From Stenomitos rutilans HA7619-LM2 (GTDB lineage: Bacteria > Cyanobacteriota > Cyanobacteriia > Leptolyngbyales > Leptolyngbyaceae), in contig JAHHIE010000005.1 in NCBI GenBank assembly GCA_019358945.1, positions 62,001-126,000 of the forward strand: 64,000 bases of DNA. Reading direction: 5' to 3'. Below the pieces are notes generated by a model. It was not told where the DNA came from. It did not search any database and was given only the letters and a program-made list of their open reading frames with translations. The position numbers and the translations under genes are program-made. Of the stretch, positions 33,977-44,479 are shown piece after piece (positions within the stretch are counted from its first letter, which is position 1; each line of letters starts with the position of its first letter).

Positions 33977-36900
33977 ATGGCGTTTTCTTCTATCACTCGT
34001 GCGCTGGGGCGATTGCCCCTCACAACCGAACTTCTAACCAAGCTTCAGCAGCATCAATACCTGAAGCTAAACGGCTTAGCACGGTTGCCAAAAGGATTGG
34101 TCAGTTCTGCCTTGGCACAAGCCCAGTCTCGCAACCTGCTGGTTGTCACCGCTACGCTTGAAGAAGCCGGACGCTGGACTGCCCAACTGGAAGCAATGGG
34201 CTGGCAAACGGTTCACTTTTATCCCACGTCCGAGTCATCACCTTACGAACCATTTGATCCAGAGTCGGAGATGGTGTGGGGGCAGTTGCAGGTGTTGGCG
34301 GACTTGGTAAAGGATAAAGGCGAAAGTATAAAGGATAAAAGTGAAGCCAATTCATCCTTTAGCCTTCATTCTTCATCCTTTGCGATCGTTACGACCGAAC
34401 GTGCCCTTCAACCTCATTTACCGCCTGTTGCGACCTTTAAGCCATACTGTCTGACACTGAAGCGAGGCGCGGAATTAGACCTGGAAACGCTGGGGCAGGA
34501 ATTAGCGCGATTGGGCTACGATCGTGTCCCGCTGGTTGAAACTGAAGGGCAATGGAGTCGGCGCGGCGACATTATTGATGTGTTTCCGGTTGCATCGGAG
34601 TTACCAATGCGGTTGGAGCTGTTTGGCGATGAGTTGGATCAGATTCGGGAGTTTGACCCCGCTACGCAACGATCGCTCGATCGCATCGAACAGCTTGTAC
34701 TCACACCCACAAACTTCGCACCCATCATTCAAACCGCGCTCATTGTTGAGAAAGCTGAAGCGTTGAAAGCATTTCTATCTGAAGAAGATCAGGAAAAATT
34801 TGACCAGGGGCAAATGCCGGAAGGGTCTCGTCGTTTTCTGGGGATTGCGTTTGACAGACCTGCGTCCCTGCTGGATTATTTGCCGGAAAATACGCTAATC
34901 GCGATCGACGAACCCGATCAATCGGAAGCGCATGGCGATCGCTGGTTCGAGCACGCCGAAGAGCAGTATGGGGAAAACAGCGGTCAGCAGTCAGCGGTCA
35001 GCGGTCAGCCCTTACCACGTATTCATCGATCGTTTGCAGAATCGTTGGCGGAGGTGGAGTTGTTCGATCGGCTTTACTTATCGGAGTTGGCAGAAGAACC
35101 AAAAGTGCGCACTGCTCAAGATAAAGGCCCTGCTCCGATTAATTTGGCGAGTCGATCGGTGCCTGCGATTCCCCATCAGTTTGGCAGGCTGGCGGAGACA
35201 TTGCGGGAGGAGCGCGATCGCGGTTTTTCGATCTGGCTGGTATCGGCGCAACCCTCGCGATCGGTGGCGTTGCTGCAAGAGCACGATTGTCCCGCACAAT
35301 TTATTCCCAATCCGCGTGATTATCTGGCGATCGACAAACTTCAGGTGCAGCACGTTCCCGTTGCCGTGAAGTACTCCGGGTTGGCGGAACTAGAAGGCTT
35401 CATTCTGCCGACGTTTCGGTTGGTGGTAGTGACCGATCGAGAGTTTTTCGGGCAACATTCTCTCGCTACGCCCAGCTATGTTCGCAAACGTCGTCGTGCG
35501 GCATCCAAGCAGGTTGACCCAAATAAGCTGCGACCGGGCGATTACGTGGTGCACAAAAATCATGGTGTGGGTCGGTTTCTCAAGCTCGAAAGCCTGACGC
35601 TAAACCACGAAACCCGCGAATACCTGGTGTTGCAGTACGCCGATGGCTTATTGCGTGTGGCAGCCGATCAACTCAGTTCACTGTCACGCTTTCGGGGGGC
35701 AGGCGATACTGTACCCGAACTTAACAAAATGTCTAGCAAAGCCTGGGAGCGCACTAAGAGCAAGGTTCGTAAAGCCATCAAGAAAGTCGCGGTGGACTTG
35801 CTTCAACTGTATGCCCAACGTGCCCAACAGGCTGGCTTTACCTACCCTCCCGATATGCCCTGGCAGGAAGAAATGGAAGAGTCCTTTCCCTACCAACCCA
35901 CGCCGGACCAATTGAAGGCCACGCAAGATGTGAAGCAAGATATGCAGAGCGATCGCCCAATGGATCGGCTCGTCTGCGGCGATGTGGGTTTTGGCAAAAC
36001 CGAGGTTGCTATTCGCGCCATCTTCAAAGCGGTCACAGCGGGTAAGCAAGTGGCAATGCTAGCTCCCACGACTATTCTGACCCAGCAGCACTATCACACG
36101 CTGAAGGAACGGTTTGCACCCTACCCCATTCAAATCGGCCTACTCAACCGTTTTCGAACGCCCCAAGAACGGAAGGATATCATCCAACGCCTCAAAACGG
36201 GTGAACTGGATATTGTCGTCGGCACCCATCAGTTGCTTAGCAAGGATGTGCAGCCAAAGGATCTGGGCTTGCTGGTGGTGGATGAAGAGCAGCGGTTTGG
36301 GGTGAATCAGAAGGAAAAAATTAAGTCCCTCAGAACGCAGGTGGATGTCCTCACGCTCAGCGCCACCCCGATTCCACGCACCCTTTATATGGCGTTGTCT
36401 GGCGTGCGCGAGATGAGCCTCATCACCACACCGCCCCCGTCTCGTCGTCCCATCAAAACCCATCTGTCGCCCTACGACCCCGAAGTGATGCGAACCGCCA
36501 TGCGCCAGGAACTCGATCGCGGCGGGCAAGTTTTTTACGTGGTGCCCCGTGTGGAAGGTATTGAAGAAATCGCCGTTCGTATCCGTGAAATGATACCGAG
36601 CATTCGGATTGCGATCGCGCACGGACAGATGCCCGAAGCGGAACTGGAAACGACCATGCTGACCTTCAGCGAAGGCGAAGCCGATCTTCTCCTCTGCACC
36701 ACCATTATTGAATCGGGGTTGGATATTCCTCGCGTCAATACCATTTTGATTGAAGACGCACAGCGCTTTGGACTCTCGCAGCTTTATCAGTTGCGGGGAC
36801 GAGTGGGCAGGGCAGGCATTCAGGCACACGCATGGCTCTTTTACCCCAAGCAGAGTCAGCTTACCGACACGGCACGCCAGCGATTACGAGCCATTCAAGA

Positions 36901-37543
36901 ATTTGCGCAGCTAGGTTCTGGCTATCAGTTAGCAGTACGCGATATGGAAATTCGGGGAGTCGGTAATCTACTGGGAGCCGAGCAATCGGGACAACTGGAC
37001 GCGATCGGCTTTGACCTTTACATTGAAATGCTGGAAGAAGCGATCGGCGAAATCCGTGGGCAAGAAATTCCGACTGTCGATGATACGCAGATTGATCTCA
37101 ACTTGACGGCATTTATTCCCGCCGATTACATTCCTGACCTGGATCAAAAGATGAGCGCCTACCGTACCGTAGCCTCTGCTAGCAGCAAACAGGAACTCAC
37201 GCAAATTGCCGCAGACTGGAGCGATCGCTACGGTGCCATTCCCGCAGCCGCCCTCCAACTGATACGGATTGTAGAGTTGAAGCAGATTGCCAAAAAGCTG
37301 GGCTTCTCGCGCATCAAGCCTGACGGCACACAGCATATTGCGCTAGAAACACCGATGGCAGAACCCGCCTGGAACTTACTCAAAGCCAACCTGCCGGATC
37401 ATCTGCATTCGCGCTTTGTCTATACGCCAGGAAAGGTTACAGTTCGAGGCTTAGGCGCACTCAAGGCCGAACAACAGCTAGATAGCTTGCTGAACTGGCT
37501 CGGTCGCATGCAAGGTGCATTACCTGAACCCGCGATCGTTTGA
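33977..37543 (+). CDS. mfd: Transcription-repair coupling factor Mfd
   Basis: A 1188-residue ATP-driven translocase that removes RNA polymerase stalled at lesions and recruits UvrA. Order: UvrB-like N-terminal module (to about 330), RNA-polymerase-interacting domain with [17 protein letters not shown] (about 515), helicase/translocase domain with Walker [12 protein letters not shown] (about 670) and [10 protein letters not shown] (about 765), TRG motif region [15 protein letters not shown], and the C-terminal UvrA-blocking domain. Two low-complexity insertions come from short-repeat DNA and keep the frame: [15 protein letters not shown] (about residues 114-128) and [14 protein letters not shown] (about 333-346). 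A degraded copy of its start lies upstream. The ATG at 33977 is the first plausible start. Confidence 0.95.
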   Translation: MAFSSITRALGRLPLTTELLTKLQQHQYLKLNGLARLPKGLVSSALAQAQSRNLLVVTATLEEAGRWTAQLEAMGWQTVHFYPTSESSPYEPFDPESEMVWGQLQVLADLVKDKGESIKDKSEANSSFSLHSSSFAIVTTERALQPHLPPVATFKPYCLTLKRGAELDLETLGQELARLGYDRVPLVETEGQWSRRGDIIDVFPVASELPMRLELFGDELDQIREFDPATQRSLDRIEQLVLTPTNFAPIIQTALIVEKAEALKAFLSEEDQEKFDQGQMPEGSRRFLGIAFDRPASLLDYLPENTLIAIDEPDQSEAHGDRWFEHAEEQYGENSGQQSAVSGQPLPRIHRSFAESLAEVELFDRLYLSELAEEPKVRTAQDKGPAPINLASRSVPAIPHQFGRLAETLREERDRGFSIWLVSAQPSRSVALLQEHDCPAQFIPNPRDYLAIDKLQVQHVPVAVKYSGLAELEGFILPTFRLVVVTDREFFGQHSLATPSYVRKRRRAASKQVDPNKLRPGDYVVHKNHGVGRFLKLESLTLNHETREYLVLQYADGLLRVAADQLSSLSRFRGAGDTVPELNKMSSKAWERTKSKVRKAIKKVAVDLLQLYAQRAQQAGFTYPPDMPWQEEMEESFPYQPTPDQLKATQDVKQDMQSDRPMDRLVCGDVGFGKTEVAIRAIFKAVTAGKQVAMLAPTTILTQQHYHTLKERFAPYPIQIGLLNRFRTPQERKDIIQRLKTGELDIVVGTHQLLSKDVQPKDLGLLVVDEEQRFGVNQKEKIKSLRTQVDVLTLSATPIPRTLYMALSGVREMSLITTPPPSRRPIKTHLSPYDPEVMRTAMRQELDRGGQVFYVVPRVEGIEEIAVRIREMIPSIRIAIAHGQMPEAELETTMLTFSEGEADLLLCTTIIESGLDIPRVNTILIEDAQRFGLSQLYQLRGRVGRAGIQAHAWLFYPKQSQLTDTARQRLRAIQEFAQLGSGYQLAVRDMEIRGVGNLLGAEQSGQLDAIGFDLYIEMLEEAIGEIRGQEIPTVDDTQIDLNLTAFIPADYIPDLDQKMSAYRTVASASSKQELTQIAADWSDRYGAIPAAALQLIRIVELKQIAKKLGFSRIKPDGTQHIALETPMAEPAWNLLKANLPDHLHSRFVYTPGKVTVRGLGALKAEQQLDSLLNWLGRMQGALPEPAIV
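34305..34385. repeat. STRR insertion inside mfd
   Basis: AAAGGATAAAGG and AAAGGATAAAAG, then CATCCTTTAGCCTTCATTC: the same seven-base-like steps as the intergenic repeats, here in frame in mfd. Confidence 0.8.
34978..35012. repeat. TCAGCGGTCAGC repeat inside mfd
   Basis: GCGGTCAGCAGTCAGCGGTC and onward: a GGTCAGC seven-base tandem identical in kind to those at 8349-8366, 28555-28566 and 40901-40918. Confidence 0.85.
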
Positions 37544-38005
37544 AAAATAAGGGATGCTGAGCAAGCTGGAGCCGTGCTATTCACACACCAAGCGCTTCTG
37601 CGAAAGTTTAGGCATACTGACGCAAAATATTTAAATGCAAGTTACTATTAGCACAGTGACCTGACAATATTACTGAGTGATCTCGATCGTTGACATTGCC
37701 ATCTACGCGATGTATCTTCATCGATCTGTATCATCTGTTTAACAAAATTAGGACTTACGCGTCTGAAGCTTAAACCTTCGATCCCTCCTTCCTCCCTTAA
37801 AAGGGAGGAACTCCAAAAGCCCCCTCTCAAGGAGTTGGGATTTAACTGCGTAAGCCCTGAAAACGATCTCGCATCTGAAAATCGATCACAAGAACCAATC
37901 GTATCGCTCTACCTAAGCCGTATTTTAATGTTGAGGATCCAGAAGTCTGGCTTCAAGGTTTTCTAAGAAACGGTGGGTTGGTTAGCTACAGAGCAACAAG
38001 GTGCT
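37544..38005. other. Intergenic with MITE-like element
   Basis: Apart from the 109-bp inverted-repeat element at 37750-37858, I see no gene or motif. Confidence 0.6.
37750..37858. mobile_element. MITE-like element with 11-bp terminal inverted repeats
   Basis: AGGACTTACGC (37750-37760) faces GCGTAAGCCCT (37848-37858), with one mismatch. An inner hairpin CCTCCCTTAAAAGGGAGG (37790-37807) sits in the middle. GGACTTACGC ends are common among small non-coding repeats of cyanobacteria. No transposase gene is present. Confidence 0.6.
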
Positions 38006-38425
38006 ATGCAAACAACGATCGCTGCCCCTGTATCCAACTTGAACTCCAGCATCCGCATCTTACTGGTTGAGGATAATGATATCAGTCGTCAATTGATGAC
38101 TGACTTTTTGAGGCACTGCGGTTACTCGATTAACGCCCTTTCAAACGGTTCTACGTTTGCGCGCGAGATGGCGTTGTTTTGCCCCCACTTGGTGTTGCTC
38201 GACCTGAAGTTACCCGATATAGATGGCTTTGCGGTATTAGAGCAAGCACAGCAAACCACAGAGTGGGCAGAGACTCCCATTATTGTGATTTCAGCATTTG
38301 CTTTTCAAACGGATCGAGAGCGAGCCTTAAGCTTGGGCGCTCGTCAGTATTTGGTCAAGCCTGTAATGCTACCCCAAATTCAACAAGCGATTCATGATGA
38401 GCTAAAAGCACTCACGGTACAGTAG
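38006..38425 (+). CDS. Response-regulator receiver protein
   Basis: A 139-residue CheY-like protein. ILLVEDNDISRQ (acidic pair), LVLLDLKLPDIDG (phosphoacceptor Asp) and YLVKPVM (conserved Lys-Pro) are all present, so phosphotransfer should be intact. The N-terminal 17 residues (QTTIAAPVSNLNSS) precede the domain. I chose ATG at 38006 (AAGG 7 nt before it); the frame extends to GTG at 37973. There is no output domain and no kinase nearby. Confidence 0.9.
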   Translation: MQTTIAAPVSNLNSSIRILLVEDNDISRQLMTDFLRHCGYSINALSNGSTFAREMALFCPHLVLLDLKLPDIDGFAVLEQAQQTTEWAETPIIVISAFAFQTDRERALSLGARQYLVKPVMLPQIQQAIHDELKALTVQ

Positions 38426-38612
38426 GCAAGCCTCTGCACCTCAACATTTTTATGACGATTCACTTAAACGCATGATCTATGGGTGATTAGCAGGACTTAC
38501 ATTATCCTCACTCAACGATCACCACTGCGGTTGGGCTTGTGCTGCAATTGGCTTAAGGACAGGGCTTTAATCCGACTCAATATATGGGCACAAGCGGCTA
38601 TGCCATTAGGGG

Positions 38613-38798
38613 CTACTGGCTTCGTTGCTGCGTGACAAACGTTTCAATATTTTGGCTGAGAGACTGTACCGTTCTACCAGTCTGCGAGATTTGGGCAGTT
38701 AGTTCCGCAATAAGTAGCGTTGCTGATTGCAGTTGGTTGAGGGTCTGTTCTAGTTCTTCACGGGTCTGTGATTCAAACTCTTCGAGCGTCATATACAA
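38613..38798 (-). CDS. Small coiled-coil protein
   Basis: A 61-residue, all-helical protein with heptad-like spacing (EEFESQTREELEQTLNQL, then LIAELTAQISQTGRTVQSL). It has no Cys and no membrane segment. ATG at 38798 has AGG 9 nt before it; a second ATG is at 38792. It diverges from uvrC. I cannot assign a function. Confidence 0.6.
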   Translation of the reverse strand: MYMTLEEFESQTREELEQTLNQLQSATLLIAELTAQISQTGRTVQSLSQNIETFVTQQRSQ

Positions 38799-38876
38799 AA
38801 CCTGACGTATCAGTGTGCGGTTGTTTAATTAATTACACATCGATCTTAGCGATTACGGAGATGCGCGTCTCTAGCA

Positions 38877-40898
38877 ATGTTTGAAGTCTCCATAGATTCG
38901 TTTAAAATTGAGATAAAGCCCCATCACCAATCGTTGTCTGTGACATCTGCAAAAGCGTTAACACTGGTTAAAGACCCAGATCGTTTGGAACGTCGCCTCA
39001 AAGAGATTCCAGCGGAGCCGGGTGTGTACTACATGCGGGATGCGAACGATCAGATTCTCTATATTGGGAAGTCTAAAAAGCTACGATCGCGCGTCCGCTC
39101 CTATTTTCGGGACAATCAAGGCTTGAGTCCTCGCATTGCGTTAATGGTGAAGCAAGTGGCGGAGATCGAGTTTATCGTCACCGATACCGAAGCCGAAGCT
39201 TTAGCGCTAGAGGCAAACCTGGTCAAGCAGCACCAACCCCACTTCAATGTGCTGCTGAAGGACGACAAAAAATATCCTTATCTCTGCATCACCTGGTCGG
39301 AAGCCTATCCGCGCATCTTCATCACGCGTAAGCGACGGGTGAGTAAGGAAAAAAAGGATCGCTATTACGGTCCCTATGTGGATACGGGATTACTGCGGCA
39401 GACGCTGCATCTGGTGAAACGGATCTTCCCCCTGCGGCAACGACCCCAACCGCTCTTTAAGGATCGTCCGTGCCTGAACTACGATATTGGTCGCTGCCCC
39501 GGTGTATGTCAGGCGTTGATCACCCCAGAGGACTATCACAAGATCGTGCAGAAGGTGGCGATGATCTTCCAGGGGCGATCGCGCGAACTAACCGACATCC
39601 TCACCGCGCAGATGGAAAAGGCAGCAGAGTCGTTGAACTTTGAGCAAGCCGCCAGAATTCGTGACCAGATTGCAGGTTTAAAGCTGCTCGGTGCTGACCA
39701 AAAAGTGTCGATGGCGGACGATACCATTTCACGGGATGCGATCGCTCTGGCTGCCGATGATCAATATGCCTGTGTGCAACTCTTCCAGATTCGTGCGGGT
39801 CGCCTAGTAGGGCGCTTGGGCTTTGTTGCCGATGCTCAATCGGGTTCACCCGGAGACATTTTGCAGCGCGTGTTGGAAGAGCATTATCAAACCGTCGATG
39901 CAGTGGAAATTCCCGCTGAGATTATGGTGCAGCACGAACTGCCCGAAGGTGACATGCTGGCAGAGTTTCTGACGGAGGCAAAGGGGCGGAAGGTGACGAT
40001 CGTCGCGCCTCAGCGTCAGACCAAAGCTGAGATGATCGAGATGGTCGAGCGCAATGCCGAGTATGAGTTAGCACGGACGCAACGGTTTGCCGATCGTAAC
40101 GCCCAAGCTATGCTCGACCTTGCCGAAATTCTCGACTTGCCAGAACTACCTCGCCGCATTGAAGGGTACGACATTTCTCACATCCAGGGTTCAGATGCGG
40201 TGGCATCGCAAGTCGTCTTCGTTGATGGGCTACCAGCCAAACAGCACTATCGCCATTACAAAATCAAAAATCCGACGGTGACGTCTGGGCACTCCGATGA
40301 TTTCGCCAGCATGGCAGAGGTGATTCGTCGCCGTTTTCGCAAGTATGCAGCGATGAAAGAAAAGGGTGAGTTGGTGAAAGCTGAAGCCGATTCTGTGTTG
40401 AGCCGTCATGTGTCTGCAACGGCTGATTTTCCCGATCTGGTGATGATTGATGGGGGCAAAGGACAGCTTTCGGCAGTGGTCGCGGTTTTGCGCGAGATGA
40501 ATTTGCTGGACGATGTGAAAGTCGTTAGCCTTGCCAAGCAGCGCGAAGAAATTTTCTTGCCTGGAGAATCCTTGCCGCTGAACACGGATGCTGAGCAGCC
40601 CGGTGTGCAGGTACTCCGTCGTTTGCGGGATGAAGCGCACCGCTTTGCCGTGAGCTTTCACCGCCAACAGCGCAGCGATCGCATGCGTCGATCGCGCCTC
40701 GACGAAATTCCCGGCCTCGGACATCATCGTCAGAAACAACTGCTTGCCACCTTTCGGTCGATCGACTACCTGCGTGAAGCCAGTCCTGCTCAGATTGCAA
40801 CGGTTCCTGGTATTGGCCCTCGTCTAGCCCAGCAAATTTACGACTATTTTCATCCTGCACAGGATGCTCCTGAGCCAGAGTCAGCAACGATGAATTGA
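38877..40898 (+). CDS. uvrC: Excinuclease ABC subunit C
   Basis: A 673-residue nucleotide-excision nuclease subunit that makes both incisions with UvrB. The GIY-YIG domain ([19 protein letters not shown], split) lies at about residues 46-65. The UVR motif for UvrB binding is in [20 protein letters not shown]. The RNase H-like 5' nuclease domain has [17 protein letters not shown] and MIDGGKGQL. Two helix-hairpin-helix motifs end the protein ([13 protein letters not shown] and [12 protein letters not shown]). The first 20 residues before VTSAKAL are not conserved in the family as I know it; GTG at 38940 is a likely alternative start. Confidence 0.95.
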   Translation: MFEVSIDSFKIEIKPHHQSLSVTSAKALTLVKDPDRLERRLKEIPAEPGVYYMRDANDQILYIGKSKKLRSRVRSYFRDNQGLSPRIALMVKQVAEIEFIVTDTEAEALALEANLVKQHQPHFNVLLKDDKKYPYLCITWSEAYPRIFITRKRRVSKEKKDRYYGPYVDTGLLRQTLHLVKRIFPLRQRPQPLFKDRPCLNYDIGRCPGVCQALITPEDYHKIVQKVAMIFQGRSRELTDILTAQMEKAAESLNFEQAARIRDQIAGLKLLGADQKVSMADDTISRDAIALAADDQYACVQLFQIRAGRLVGRLGFVADAQSGSPGDILQRVLEEHYQTVDAVEIPAEIMVQHELPEGDMLAEFLTEAKGRKVTIVAPQRQTKAEMIEMVERNAEYELARTQRFADRNAQAMLDLAEILDLPELPRRIEGYDISHIQGSDAVASQVVFVDGLPAKQHYRHYKIKNPTVTSGHSDDFASMAEVIRRRFRKYAAMKEKGELVKAEADSVLSRHVSATADFPDLVMIDGGKGQLSAVVAVLREMNLLDDVKVVSLAKQREEIFLPGESLPLNTDAEQPGVQVLRRLRDEAHRFAVSFHRQQRSDRMRRSRLDEIPGLGHHRQKQLLATFRSIDYLREASPAQIATVPGIGPRLAQQIYDYFHPAQDAPEPESATMN

Positions 40899-41264
40899 TT
40901 AGCGGTCAGCGGTCAGCTTTAGAGTTACTTCTGGCTCCTGATTTCCGTTTCTGACCACTAAAACCAGAGCGATTTACTTCTCATAGCGCTTAATATCTGC
41001 TTCACAAACTCGGTGTGTACGGATAATTTTGCGCTCCAGTGTCGGCTTTGGCTTTAACCCCATCCGCTTCTATGTTGTACTGGAAGTCGGCACAGGAACG
41101 AGTGGTTCGCTTTATTCATCTGAGATGAACACCGCACAATTTTTTGGGCACTCTACGCTTAATTCCTTCGCCGCGCTGAGAGTCTAGACTGAATTCTTAC
41201 CGGATGGAACGATCGCACGATGAAAAGGTTCTGCAATGGCAAGTGGTGTTAAAAGGGAGGGTGC
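40899..41264. other. Intergenic with dispersed repeat and a possible 29-codon ORF
   Basis: GCGGTCAGCGGTCAGC lies at 40903-40918, followed by TTCTGGCTCCTGA, related to the repeat at 10572. On the minus strand 40974-41063 a short frame reads MGLKPKPTLERKIIRTHRVC and on; too short to call. Confidence 0.5.
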
Positions 41265-42305
41265 GTGACTAGCTCACACAAGGTTGGAGTCGTCATCATT
41301 GGGCGCAACGAGGGCGATCGTCTCTTTCGCAGTTTAGATTCCGTTGTGGATGGCTCTCGTCCCGTTGTGTATGTGGACTCTGGCTCGACGGATGGAAGCT
41401 GTGAGGCTGCTGGCGATCGCGGCGTTATCGTAGTCAATTTGGACTTATCGATTCCCTTTACAGCCGCGCGTGCTCGTAATGCTGGGTTCGCTCGTCTGCG
41501 GGAACAGCATCCTGATATTGAATACGTCCAATTTATCGATGGTGATTGCGAAGTGGTAGCAGGTTGGCTCGAAGCTGCCGCCGCTGCGCTGGACGAAAAT
41601 CCTACGGTCGTAGCCGTATGTGGCTGGCGGCGTGAACGCTACCCGGATCGCAGCCCCTATAACCGCATTTGTGACGTTGAGTGGCGGATGGGGTCAGTGG
41701 GTGAAACCGCTCACTTTGGTGGCGATGTCATGATTCGTGCCAGTGCGTTCGCCGCTGTAAGTGGCTATGACAGCAGCGTGATTGCGGCGGAAGATGATGA
41801 ACTGAGCGTGCGGCTGCGACAGGCAAACGGGTCTATCCTCCGCATCGACCATGACAGCACCCTCCATGATGCCAATATCCATCAGCTCTCACAATGGTGG
41901 CAACGGGCGAAACGCTGTGGCTATGCCTACGCTCAGGTTCACAGCCTGCACGGTGCGCCGCCAGAACGGAAGTTTGTCAAGGAGATCCGGCGCACCTGGC
42001 TGTGGGGCGTCTTGGTGCCTGTGGGCGCGATCGCGCTTGCACCCTTCACCCTTGGGCTTTCGCTCCTTGCCTTCGGACGCTATCCACTGACGGCGTTGCG
42101 AACCATTCTGGGTACACACAAACGAGGGTTTTCCTGGGAGGAGAGTATTCCCTGGGGTTTGTCCTGCGGGGCGTCTGTATTTCCAGAAGCATTTGGAGTC
42201 ATCAAGTTTACGAGCGATCGTTTGCTCAACCGACAACACAAGATCATTGAATATAAGGGCGCTCAAACGCCTGTTGTCAATACCGTTCACATCACAGGGA
42301 GATAG
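41265..42305 (+). CDS. Family 2 glycosyltransferase
   Basis: A 346-residue GT-A fold transferase. VGVVIIGRNEGDRL (residues 7-20), VVYVDSGSTDGS and the DxD-like FIDGDCEV (metal/nucleotide-sugar binding) are clear, and GYDSSVIAAEDDELSVRLR carries the acceptor-side acidic residues. Two C-terminal hydrophobic helices (LWGVLVPVGAIALAPFTLGL; about residues 245-270) suggest membrane association. GTG at 41265 is supported by GGGAGGG 5-10 nt before it. The next gene starts 3 nt after its stop, so the two form an operon, probably for an extracellular polysaccharide or glycolipid. Confidence 0.9.
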   Translation: MTSSHKVGVVIIGRNEGDRLFRSLDSVVDGSRPVVYVDSGSTDGSCEAAGDRGVIVVNLDLSIPFTAARARNAGFARLREQHPDIEYVQFIDGDCEVVAGWLEAAAAALDENPTVVAVCGWRRERYPDRSPYNRICDVEWRMGSVGETAHFGGDVMIRASAFAAVSGYDSSVIAAEDDELSVRLRQANGSILRIDHDSTLHDANIHQLSQWWQRAKRCGYAYAQVHSLHGAPPERKFVKEIRRTWLWGVLVPVGAIALAPFTLGLSLLAFGRYPLTALRTILGTHKRGFSWEESIPWGLSCGASVFPEAFGVIKFTSDRLLNRQHKIIEYKGAQTPVVNTVHITGR

Positions 42306-42308
42306 CCA

Positions 42309-44456
42309 ATGGCAGTTCATAACGGACAAAGCAAACCCGTCGCCGTCGCGCTGCTTGGGGCAGGCTACATTTCTGATTATCACCTCGCAGCACTGCGCCT
42401 TCTACCCAACGTTGAGGTGCGTGCGATCTGTGACTTGAACAAGCGGTTAGCAGAGCAGTTTGCACAGTCAAAGGGCATTTCAACCGTTTATGGTGATCTG
42501 GGTGAGATGCTGTCTAAAGAGCGTCTGGATGTGGTGCATATTCTCACACCGCCTCATGTGCACTTTGCCACGGGTTGCCAGGTGGTTGAAGCGGGAGTCG
42601 ATGCCTTTATTGAGAAGCCTTTGTGCCATCGGGTGAGCGACTGTCAAGAACTCCGTCGTCGTGCCGAAACCATTGGACAGACGATCGGTGTGAGCCACAA
42701 CTTCCTCTACTTCCCGGTGTACGAAAAGCTTGTCGCCGATTTGCGTAGCGGACGGCTCGGACGTGTTGATCAAATTGATATCGTCTGGAACAAGGAACTG
42801 GGTCAACTCACAGGTGGCCCTTACGGCGCGTGGATGCTTCAAACACCCAAGAACATTCTGTTTGAAGTCGCGCCCCACTCCTTTACCCATCTGGTTCACT
42901 TGATTGGGCAACCCGATTCGCTGTCGGTAGATGTGAACGATCGCATCGATTTGCCTCGTGGGCTGGAGTTCTACCGACGTTGGGAAATTCGCGGCTGGAA
43001 GGGCAACACCAGCATTCGTATCCGGTTCTCATTCATTGACGGCTATCCAGAACACTACATCCATGTGCGCGGCACCAATGCGATCGCCCATGTGGACTTT
43101 GAGAACAATACCTACACCTGCCAGGAGCACACACCGTATCTGCTGGACGTCGATCGCTTTGCCACCGTTGCCGCCACTGCCCGCGAATCTTTCTCGCAAG
43201 CGGCTGGCACGCTGACGAGCGCAGTTCTCGCCAAAGCTGGTCTTTCCAAAGTCTCTGCACCGTTCTCCTACAGCATTGCGCGGACGGTCGAAAGCTTCTA
43301 CACGACCCGTCGCAGCAAGCTGGATGAGCGGATCGATCCATCCTTGGGAGAAGGCGCGATCGCCCTGGCTGAATGGGTTGCCCGCGAAACACACCTGCCA
43401 GAGCCGAAAACTGATGTCTTTGCGTTGAATCAGCCTGCGATCGCAGAACTGCCAAAGTCCAATGTACTCGTCATTGGTGGCACAGGCTTTATTGGTCAAG
43501 CGCTGGTGAAACGCTTGCGACAAGACGGTCATGGGGTTCGCATTCTCGCCCGCGACCCCAACAACTGCTCACCCGCACTTCGCAATCTGGGCGTGGAACT
43601 GGCGAAAGGTGATTTCGCTGATGCCAACGCTGTTGCAGCCGCTCTGGACGGTATTGAATACGTTTACCATCTGGCACGCGGCAATGGCAAAACCTGGGCA
43701 GACTACCTCAAAACGGATGTGGAGCCGACACGCAAAGTCGCGGAACTGTGTCTGGAGCATGGCGTGAAGCGCTTGTTCTATGCGTCGTCGATCGCCATCT
43801 ACTACGCAGGCAACGGTGCCGGGACGATTACCGAAACCACAAAACCTCATGAAGGGATGCTGCGAGTCGCACCATACCCGCGATCGAAAGTCGAAAACGA
43901 ACGTATCTTGCTTCAGCTTCAGCGCGAAAAGGGTTTACCTGTCGTAATCTTCCGTCCCGGTGTGGTTCTCGGTCGGGGTGGCAATCCCTACCACTGGGGC
44001 ATTGCTGCATGGCCCTATAACTCCGTCTGTCGTCTGTGGGGTGATGGTAACAGTAAGCTGCCGATCGTGCTGGTGGATGATGTTGCGGACGCAATGGCAC
44101 GGGCGATCGCGGTTCCTGGCATTGAAGGCGAGTCCTTTAACCTCACCAGCGAACCTCAAGTCACTGCCAATGATTACCTTGACGAATTTGAGCAACAAGC
44201 GGGGTTGAAGCTTCGACGTATTCCCACCTCTAGCTGGCGCAACTACTCAGAGTCGTTAGCGAAGTGGGCAGTGAAGAAACTCGGACGTGACCCCAACGCC
44301 GCCTTCCCCAGCTATGCCGACTGGGAGGGTCGCAGCTTTGCCGCCGTGTTTGATTCCTCCAAAGCCGAGCGCCAGCTTGGTTGGTCGCCCATCAAAGATC
44401 GCACCACTCTGATCAAAGAAGGCATCCACGCTCCGGCTGAAGAGTTCTTTGCCTGA
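42309..44456 (+). CDS. Fused Gfo/Idh/MocA oxidoreductase and NAD-dependent epimerase/dehydratase
   Basis: A 715-residue two-enzyme fusion. The N-terminal half is a Gfo/Idh/MocA dehydrogenase: Rossmann motif LLGAGYISDYH (about residue 16), EKPLCHRV (catalytic EKP Lys, about 99) and an alpha/beta catalytic domain to about 370. The C-terminal half is an extended SDR: VLVIGGTGFIGQALV (about 385), VYHLARG, YASSIAIYY and YPRSK (Tyr-x3-Lys, about 523). The reading frame is continuous with a 15-residue linker. Oxidation at one sugar carbon and epimerisation or reduction at another by one chain is the likely job. GGGAG lies 8-12 nt before the ATG. It is co-transcribed with the glycosyltransferase. Confidence 0.9.
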   Translation: MAVHNGQSKPVAVALLGAGYISDYHLAALRLLPNVEVRAICDLNKRLAEQFAQSKGISTVYGDLGEMLSKERLDVVHILTPPHVHFATGCQVVEAGVDAFIEKPLCHRVSDCQELRRRAETIGQTIGVSHNFLYFPVYEKLVADLRSGRLGRVDQIDIVWNKELGQLTGGPYGAWMLQTPKNILFEVAPHSFTHLVHLIGQPDSLSVDVNDRIDLPRGLEFYRRWEIRGWKGNTSIRIRFSFIDGYPEHYIHVRGTNAIAHVDFENNTYTCQEHTPYLLDVDRFATVAATARESFSQAAGTLTSAVLAKAGLSKVSAPFSYSIARTVESFYTTRRSKLDERIDPSLGEGAIALAEWVARETHLPEPKTDVFALNQPAIAELPKSNVLVIGGTGFIGQALVKRLRQDGHGVRILARDPNNCSPALRNLGVELAKGDFADANAVAAALDGIEYVYHLARGNGKTWADYLKTDVEPTRKVAELCLEHGVKRLFYASSIAIYYAGNGAGTITETTKPHEGMLRVAPYPRSKVENERILLQLQREKGLPVVIFRPGVVLGRGGNPYHWGIAAWPYNSVCRLWGDGNSKLPIVLVDDVADAMARAIAVPGIEGESFNLTSEPQVTANDYLDEFEQQAGLKLRRIPTSSWRNYSESLAKWAVKKLGRDPNAAFPSYADWEGRSFAAVFDSSKAERQLGWSPIKDRTTLIKEGIHAPAEEFFA

Positions 44457-44479
44457 TGTGTAGTGGCACAAGATTGGCT

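Noticed and set aside
43029-43532. Long antisense frames inside the fused oxidoreductase gene
   Set aside because: The sense frame has clear motifs; the antisense frames have none.
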